DNA of 64,000 bases, taken from assembly GCA_001687465.1 (NCBI GenBank), contig LVLI01000196.1, forward strand, positions 124,001-188,000. The letters are read 5' to 3'. The notes under the pieces are model-generated. The model made no database searches. It was not told the origin of the DNA and saw only the letters and a list, made by a program, of their open reading frames with translations. Made by a program: the position numbers and the translations under genes. This stretch comes from Halocafeteria seosinensis (taxonomy: Eukaryota > Sar > Bigyra > Bicosoecida). This document shows positions 57,201 through 64,000 of the stretch, in pieces (the stretch's first letter is position 1; each line of letters starts with the position of its first letter).

Positions 57201-60140
57201 GTAGAAGACCAGCATTTGCCATCTTGGAAGATGAATCGGGTAGAACTTGAAAGGGCGTACAAATGGGATCCGGATAGCCCTGATTTTGGCCGTCTGCAAG
57301 GCACCCGCCATCAATTCATGCATCCTGAGGTAATCGAAGATGTCAAGACGAATATGGCCGTCCGCGAAGAACTTGAAGAAGAATACCAACGAATCGTGGA
57401 GGACCGTTATATTTTATATCAGGTACTGCAGCAGCTTAACAAGATTGAAGCAGATTCCCTGCCTCTTCCGATTCACATTGGACGTCTTCTACAGAATGCA
57501 CAGAAGAAATTTAGAATTGATGTCAGCAATGGTGTCTCTGACTTACATCCGGTAGAGGTATACAGAGAAATTAAGAGTCTAACTGAACGACTCATTGTCG
57601 TTCGAGGAAAAGACCGGTTGGCGCAAGAAGCCCAGGAGAATGCAACAGCCTTGCTTCGGGTACTGCTCCGATCAACTATGTCGAGTAAACGTGTGATACA
57701 ACGCGAGCGTCTCTCTAGGAGTTCCTTCGACTGGGTCGTTGGAGAAATCGAAAGCAAGTTTGCAGAAGCTAAGGCAGCGGCTGGAGAAATGTGTGGTGTA
57801 GTTGCAGCTCAATCCATCGGAGAGCCAGCGACTCAGATGACGCTAAATACTTTCCATTTTGCCGGGGTTGGTTCCAAGAACGTTACTCTAGGTGTACCAC
57901 GTTTGGAAGAGTTGATAAACGTTGCCAAGAAGATAAAGACTCCTTCGATTTCGTTCTTAGCCAGTGCTACGGAGACAAGGGATGAGGGTAAAGCGGAGTC
58001 CCAATACAACCAGCTGATGCCCAAGATTGAGTACACCACTCTTGGCAACCTCGTTGAGGAGACTGCAATATACTACGACCCTGACCCTACCACTACGATT
58101 ATCGAGGAAGATCGAGAGTGGGTCGAGTTGGAGGCAAGCTTGAGTGAACGAGGGACCGAATCATTGAGTCAAACCTTGAGTCCTTGGGTGCTGCGAATGG
58201 TGCTCAGTCGGTCCGCAATGACGCGCAAGTTCGTGAAGTTTGCAGAAATCCACCGGGCGATAACTGAATGGATTGGAGACAGCCTTCATGTTGTATACAA
58301 TGACGACAATGCTTTCGTCCCAACTTTAAGGATTCGTGTTGACCAAATTTCCGATCTTGAGCGTTCCGTAGGGGAAGGGGGCTCCGGTGAAGACCCTGCC
58401 GAAGAACATGAAACGCTTTTGAAGGATTTAGAGTCACTACTGCTTTATGATGTAAAAATTCGTGGCATCCGCAACATTAACAGGTTGTATCACAGAGAAG
58501 GTTCGAAACATGTGTGGGCGCATGAGCGAGGATTGGTCCCGCTCAAGACCGGTCCAACGGTGTTTGATACCGACGGATCCAACCTACGAGAGATCCTTGC
58601 CAATCCTCTCGTTGACTATCCATCGGCCATGTCGAATGATGTAGTTGAAGTACTCGAGGTCCTGGGTATCGAGGCTTGCCGGGCAACTCTGCTGCGGGAG
58701 ATTAGGAATGTGATCCAATTTGATGGCGCATACGTGAACTATAGACATTTAGCAATCTTGGTCGATGTAATGACTTTCCGCGGATATCTCACGGCGATTA
58801 CACGTCATGGGATCAATCGCGTAGAGACAGGGGCTTTGCAACGCTCCAGCTTTGAAGAGACGTGCGAAATTTTGAATGATGCGGCCATGTTCGCTGAACG
58901 TGATCCCATGAGTGGCGTTTCCGAAAGCGTGATGCTGGGACAGCTTGCCCCGATTGGTACTGGTCACTTCGATATCATGCTGGACGAAGAACAGTTGAAG
59001 TATGCGGTAGCGACTTCCAGCATTGATCAACAGTTTGACCCATCCGTCATCGGCGGCGGACATGAAGAAAGCAATTACATTATGACACCGCAATCACCTG
59101 ATGATGTTGCTGAGTTCACTGCGGCTGGCACCCCAATCGGCTTAGCATCTGATGCGCAATTCTCGAGTCATACCGCTGAGCAGTCTGGCATGTCGCCTGG
59201 TGGACAATTTTCGAATTACAGCCCCAGCTATGATAGTGATATTGGACTTTCTCCTCGTCATGTACCTCAAACACCGGAATACGATGGGAGCCAAACTCCA
59301 TCTCACGCTGCAGGATACAGTCCTACCTCACCTGCTTATTCCCCGACTTCGCCGGCATACTCGCCCACCTCACCTGCATACTCCCCGACTAGTCCAGCTT
59401 ACAGCCCCACGTCTCCCAACGTGGAAGGAGGAAAGGGTTCCCCTGCATATTCTCCGACGTCACCCCAACACAGTCCAACGTCGCCTCAGTATAGTCCGAC
59501 TTCTCCTCAATACAGTCCAACATCTCCTCAGTACAGTCCGACTTCCCCGCAGTACAGCCCTACCTCCCCTGGAGGCGGAAACCAGGGAAGCTCTCCAAAT
59601 TACAGTCCGACTTCACCGCAATATAGCCCGTCGTCTCCCCAGTATAGTCCAAGTTCGCCTCAATACAGCCCCAGCTCTCCCCAGTACAGCCCCTCGTCGC
59701 CACAGTACAGTCCGAGCTCGCCGCAGTATAGCCCAAGTTCACCGCAGTACAGCCCGAGTTCGCCACAGTATAGCCCGAGTTCGCCACAGTATAGCCCAAG
59801 TTCACCGCAGTACAGCCCGAGCTCCCCGCAGTACAGTCCTAGTTCGCCCCAGTACAGTCCGAGCTCTCCGCAATACAGTCCAAGCTCCCCTCAATACAGC
59901 CCAAGCTCGCCTCAATACAGCCCAACGTCGCCGCAGTATAGCCCCACGTCGCCTCAGTACAGCCCGTCATCGCCTCAATACAGCCCTTCGTCACCTCAAT
60001 ACAGTCCTACGTCGCCGCAGTACAGCCCTTCGTCGCCGCAATACAGTCCTTCGTCTCCTCAGTATAGTCCGTCGTCTCCACAATACAGCCCATCGTCTAC
60101 TGAGCAAGATGGAAGCCCCCGGGAACCAGGCCATAATTAA
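54220..60140 (+). CDS. RPB1: RPB1, largest subunit of RNA polymerase II
   Basis: Catalytic subunit of Pol II. Exons 54220-54300, 54441-54584, 54656-54751, 54834-60140 (1875 aa, all phase 0). Start: SAPVNPVRAVQFSVLSPEEI, then MSVCQITKP and LHDARLGDIERG. The clamp zinc site that normally reads CxxC...CPGHFGHIE is here NEENPGYFGHIE, without Cys; the second zinc site survives (QCVCWNCSKIL, then DICKSRPKKC and GTGC). The active site is intact (YNADFDGDEMN), as are RIRGNLMGKRVDFSARSVI and the trigger-loop region AAQSIGEPATQMTLNTFHFA. The CTD has 35 heptads: 5 YSPTSPA/N, 6 YSPTSPQ-type (one HSPTSPQ), then 24 mostly YSPSSPQ, separated by two Gly-rich spacers, ending EQDGSPREPGHN. Confidence 0.98.
59316..60104 (+). 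repeat. Minisatellite encoding the RPB1 C-terminal heptads
   Basis: Repeats of 21 bp in three blocks of 5, 6 and 24 heptads. Codon usage varies between units (TAC/TAT, AGC/AGT, TCG/TCT/TCC), so the array is older at the DNA level than at the protein level. Confidence 0.93.
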
Positions 60141-60763
60141 TGTCGGCTTCAGAGGTTTTGGCGTAAGCATGTGCTGCAAGTGTTAATCATTTTTCGCAAG
60201 ACAGGATAGCCTCTCCCGAGTTACGTGAGCTCAAGGACTTCCACCGAAAGCGCTGGTGCATAGCAACCGCATAATAAGCCTTCCTCCGAATGAATGATTA
60301 CAACACTATCGCGTTCCTGGGGTACACGTTCGTGCATCCATGTTAAAGCTTCCTTCTCTTGTTCCTGTGCCAGTTTGCGTCGTATCCTTGTGCTACGGTC
60401 CGTGTTTGTCTCGTTTTCCGCACCTCGCTTGAAATGCCGCTATGGGTGCGTTCATGCCCACAATGGACCCCACATGATGAGCATATTTTAGTATTGATCT
60501 TTATTGTGTATTGTCCATCCCCGTATATGGTGTGGTTGAGTCTATACGAGTAGAAGGAGGTGTATTTGGCAATCCCTTTGAGTTTTCGTTTTCGGGTGGT
60601 ATCGAGGAAAAAGTTGGGCGAGTATATACAGCCCTTTCAGCGTCTTTTTTCGCCTCCTTGTTTCTTCATACAGCACTGAATCATTCAGACTACTCCTCGG
60701 TAGAGTTTTGGCTTGAGTTTGTGCACAGTGATCGATACAACAAAGAAAGAAAGACAGTCCAAA
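60141..60763. other. Intergenic region, RPB1 / Rab11
   Basis: A 623-bp spacer between two plus-strand genes. It contains no recognisable gene or repeat. Confidence 0.5.
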
Positions 60764-61633
60764 ATGTCCAGAGAAGATGACCATGATTACTTATTTAAGA
60801 TTGTCCTCATCGGTACGTCTATATGCCCTTGTTACAGACTGGAGCGGGTGCAATTACGCGTATTTTTACCTATATGGTTGTGGTTCCTGCTACAGGGGAT
60901 TCTGGCGTGGGGAAATCCAATTTGCTCTCCCGCTTCACCCGCAACGAATTCAATTTAGAGTCCAAAGCTACCATTGGAGTCGAATTCGCCACCAAAACAG
61001 TCGAAATCGATGGGAAAATCATCAAAGCACAGATCTGGGATACAGCAGGACAGGAACGGTACAGAGCCATCACAAGCGCGTAAGTGATTTTGTTTTGGTT
61101 CCCCTGCTGTTAATGGGGGTATGTCTCATGCTTGACGTTCTTCATTCAGATACTACCGTGGAGCTGTGGGCGCCCTTCTAGTGTATGACATTTCTAATCA
61201 TGAAACCTTCCGAAATGTTGAGCGCTGGCTACGCGAACTGCGGGATCACGCTGATCTTAAGATTGTTATTATGCTAGTGGGCAACAAGAGTGATTTGCGT
61301 CACCAAAGAGCTGTGCCCACTGATGAGGCCTTAGAATTTGCAGAGAAGCATGATCTGGCATTTATAGAGACATCTGCTTTAGATGCTGGCGGAGTAGAAA
61401 CAGCTTTTTTGAACATTCTATCTGGTAAGTTCTCGACGCTGCTTGCATCGTCCAGTTTTTTACTTCATAGTTTGAGAATACTTTTCTTCAACACGACAGA
61501 GATATATCGATTGGTGAGCACGAAAAAAGCAACAGAAAATGAAGGATCGGCCGTGGTTCCTGGCAAAACAATTGCATTACAACAAAATCAGTCCGGAGGG
61601 GCCGATGATAACAAGGGGTGTTGCAAATCGTAG
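60764..61633 (+). CDS. RAB11: Rab11/RabA-type small GTPase
   Basis: Controls recycling-endosome and trans-Golgi traffic. Exons 60764-60812, 60896-61079, 61150-61424, 61500-61633 (213 aa). All G motifs are intact: [11 protein letters not shown] (P-loop), [20 protein letters not shown] (switch I), [20 protein letters not shown] (switch II), [11 protein letters not shown] and [11 protein letters not shown]. Switch regions match Rab11/RabA. The C-terminus is DDNKGCCKS, a double-Cys geranylgeranylation signal with two residues after it. The first intron splits the P-loop, a position common in Rab genes. Confidence 0.96.
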
Positions 61634-62104
61634 ATTCCTCCAAGAAATCACGTACTGCTCCGACGTCTTTTGCGTTAATTGTATTCTGCGAATGACGATA
61701 TTTATTTGTTTGTGCATTTACTCCACTGTTTGTGCTTTCTCTGGATAATCAATACCAGCATTATACCACCACATTCTTCTTTGTTTGCGAAACCCAGCGG
61801 AGCTCAGTTTTCTTCCTTCTGTTGCCGGAATTCACCAGCATTGTTTTACATTCATTTGCTGTTGGAGATTGTCTTCCTACAGGCTTCCACAATCTCGTAG
61901 GTACTATGTAGTTCCGTTGCATAAACGCGGGATTCCGGTCGAAAGCTGCTGCGACCACCGCTTCGGCGCCAAAAAACTCGAAGCGGTGGTTAACTTAGGT
62001 AACCAAGTGAATTGAAACGGAAGTACAGTAATCTTTGTTAGTTTCTATAGTTTGTCTCCACACCTGCACGACGCACTAGTAGTGGTCGTCCGTGAGAGGT
62101 GTCC
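61634..62104. other. Intergenic region, Rab11 / unknown gene
   Basis: 471 bp with only short non-coding-looking frames. Confidence 0.5.
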
Positions 62105-63939
62105 ATGCAGCAGGGTCCATTGTACAATTCCACCCCAACCGTAAGCAGCTATTACATACAGAAGGACAAGATGGACGGAACCGATCGAGCTACAAGCTCG
62201 TTGCTCATCGACACCACCACCCGATGCCCCAAGAATGGTCCTGGGAACCCGCGGGGGGAGAAAGAGAATGCAACTAAACCGTCATTGCAGGCTTACCGCC
62301 AGCCCATTGAGGAGGAAGAGAAAGAGATGATTCATGTGGACGACTCAGTGCGAAATCAAGACCAGAGAGTGTGGTTTTTGGAGGAGTCTATTCAACGGAA
62401 ACGCCCTCAAAACGAGGTCGAGCGACTGCAGAAAGTCGGCCAACACATCCGCGGCGGAAAGTCGTTACGTCAGCGTGCAACGGAAGAGAAACGAGATGAA
62501 CGGAAACAACCAGCCGTTCCTAAAAACGTTCGTCAGAAAATTGAACGTCCTCCTAGGCGAGCTGATAATTCGGACTCTGAACAACTGCCGGAGGTACACG
62601 AACCTTACGAGACCGAAACACTGCAGCTGCTTAGCGACTACGCTCAGGTTAATGAAGCCTCGACTCGGTACCCCACCAGCGCGACCAGTGAAGATGCGAA
62701 GAACGCCCCCGGGGACAAACGTCCAGTACCCCCTTCCGCCCCTAAGAACTTAAGACAATGGATAAGTCAATCCACAAGGATGAGATTTGTAGACTCCAGT
62801 CAAGGTTTGCCTGCAACCTCTGCAAAACGCACTGGTCCAAACGCTGCTTCAGGTGAGGAACATCAAAACAGTACCAGAGAATCTTCAGTACACACGCAGG
62901 AGGTGAGACACACCAAAACAGTAAATCGTCCAAAGTGGAGACGCGGCGCGGACATTCAGAGTCATAACTATGGCTACATTCCTTGGTCTATGTCTCATGC
63001 CCAGCGAGCATTCCTCTACTCGGAGCAAGGATGGTTGAATGGGGTTTCGCAAAAAGAGGATTATACACGTGGTGCACCAAGCCCCTTAAAGTCACTGAAA
63101 CCAGATCATACAGGAGCTGGAATGATGCTGCAGAACCTGGGTGCTGGAGCAGATTTACGGGAGATGGTTAGTGGAGCGTTCGTGGAGGGCTACCATCCCG
63201 AAGACTTACCAATGTACATCCAAGAGGAGTTCGATGACGTTTTCAATGCGGATATTCCATCCAATAAAGTTTTGGAATACGCGGATGAAAATGCGCCTAC
63301 ACCTCATAGCACATCTCAAGGAGCGATGAACGAAATGCCCGCATTTGGGGCCATCAGAAACGATGAGGAAGTGGAAAGTGGACCAGACTCCAAGAGAGAA
63401 GCCTTAGGTCAAGCTGCGGAAAGGTATTTGAAAAGAATAAATGCTGAATATGGATCGTTTTCAAGTAGTGGTACGTGTGCAAGTAGTGTTGTATAGGTGG
63501 TGGTGTTCAGTATGTGCGATGATGATGCGTGACTGAAACCAGCGCTATATCACGAAATGAAACTATCGCAAGCAAGTTTTAAGGGGAGCACGTCAGATGT
63601 GCCGCGTTCTCAAGAATTCTCACTTGCACTGGCTTTGAGCACAATCTGCCAGCTAAAGGAATCATTTGCGCACACAGAGGGATTGGTGGCTTATCTGCTG
63701 ACGTATGTGACAGATGCCATATTTTACAGGAATAACCCGTTCTCTCACCAGGCTCAGACAAAAGCGGCCGGAGAGAGGAGCATCACTTCCTGGAAATGGA
63801 CGTCGCTGCCCCCAAGTCAGGACGACCTTGAGTGGTTAAAGAGGTTAAGAACGGTTACAACCTATTTCATGATGTCTCACCATCTTCTTTCGGAAATCAG
63901 GTGGCATAAGCATCAACGTCAAAGTTGGATCAGTGACAA
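62105..63939 (+). CDS. Unknown protein, partial at 3' end
   Basis: Exon 62105-63470 and exon 63573-63939, joined in phase (1+2); a GTGAGT donor at 63940 shows the gene continues outside the window. At least 577 aa. I do not recognise it. The N-terminal about 220 residues are charged and disordered (IEEEEKEMIHVDD, RQRATEEKRDERKQP). Two similar basic segments, PAVPKNVRQKIERPPRR and SAPKNLRQWISQSTR, look like a short repeated motif (PKNxRQxI). A conserved-looking patch follows: SHNYGYIPWSMSHAQRAFLY. The second exon is helical (EFSLALALSTICQLKESFAH). No enzyme motif. Confidence 0.7.
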
Positions 63940-64000
63940 GTGAGTCGGTTTTTGATTGTTCTACGTTGTGCTTAACAGCACACTCTTATCTTGCCTCGTC

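Noticed and set aside
59152-60186. 344-codon plus-strand frame inside the RPB1 CTD region
   Set aside because: It is the +1 frame of the 21-bp repeat array; Arg/His/Thr-rich sequence is a by-product of the heptad codons.

Overview
This is nuclear DNA from a compact, intron-containing eukaryote, most likely a unicellular alga or a relative with algal ancestry. Genes for RNA polymerase II, Ku80, poly(A) polymerase, CDT1, a centromeric histone H3, a two-pore channel and a Rab11 GTPase lie on both strands. Genes are about 2 kb apart. Most introns are 50-115 nt, with GTAAGT, GTACGT or GTATGT donors and CAG acceptors, and exons join in phase. A DUF98 (Ycf21-type) protein, a glutaredoxin-DUF547 fusion and a three-domain rhodanese hint at a photosynthetic lineage, but the sequence alone does not name it. 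The well-ordered RPB1 C-terminal heptads argue against typical red algae, whose repeats are degenerate.

Layout. 1-4.3 kb: 5' two thirds of an ECM29 proteasome adaptor (minus, runs off the left edge). 4.5-9.7 kb: Ap4A phosphorylase, DDA1, an unknown intronless gene and an RGG-rich protein. 10.0-13.7 kb: ERV2-like sulfhydryl oxidase, TMEM65-like protein and V-ATPase proteolipid c''. 13.8-17.7 kb: a RecA-fold SWSAP1-like protein and the licensing factor CDT1. 18.3-24.5 kb: COX5B, LUC7, a PAXBP1/GCFC-type splicing factor and CENH3. 24.5-26.1 kb is gene-poor. 26.2-36.7 kb: two-pore channel, poly(A) polymerase, PC4/SUB1 and Ku80. 37.0-43.8 kb: cytochrome b561, MUL1-like E3 ligase, an RWD/RING-like protein, triple rhodanese and CacyBP/SIP. 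44.5-45.5 kb is gene-poor but holds a perfect 12-bp-stem inverted repeat. 45.5-53.6 kb: DUF98 protein, CASP golgin, fatty-acid/sterol hydroxylase, glutaredoxin-DUF547 and an unknown gene. 54.2-60.1 kb: RPB1. 60.8-64.0 kb: Rab11 and an unknown gene that runs off the right edge.

Themes. Several genes serve the nuclear core: transcription (RPB1, PC4), splicing (LUC7, PAXBP1), polyadenylation, replication licensing and its destruction (CDT1 with a PIP-like and a Cy motif; DDA1 of CRL4), end joining (Ku80) and the centromere (CENH3). Nothing indicates an operon; gene pairs are convergent or divergent with very short spacers. The most unusual protein features are loss of one zinc site in the RPB1 clamp, loss of all four zinc cysteines in COX5B, an Arg in the HIT motif of the Ap4A phosphorylase, a possible 25-nt intron in ECM29, and a recurring set of perfect inverted repeats in intergenic DNA.
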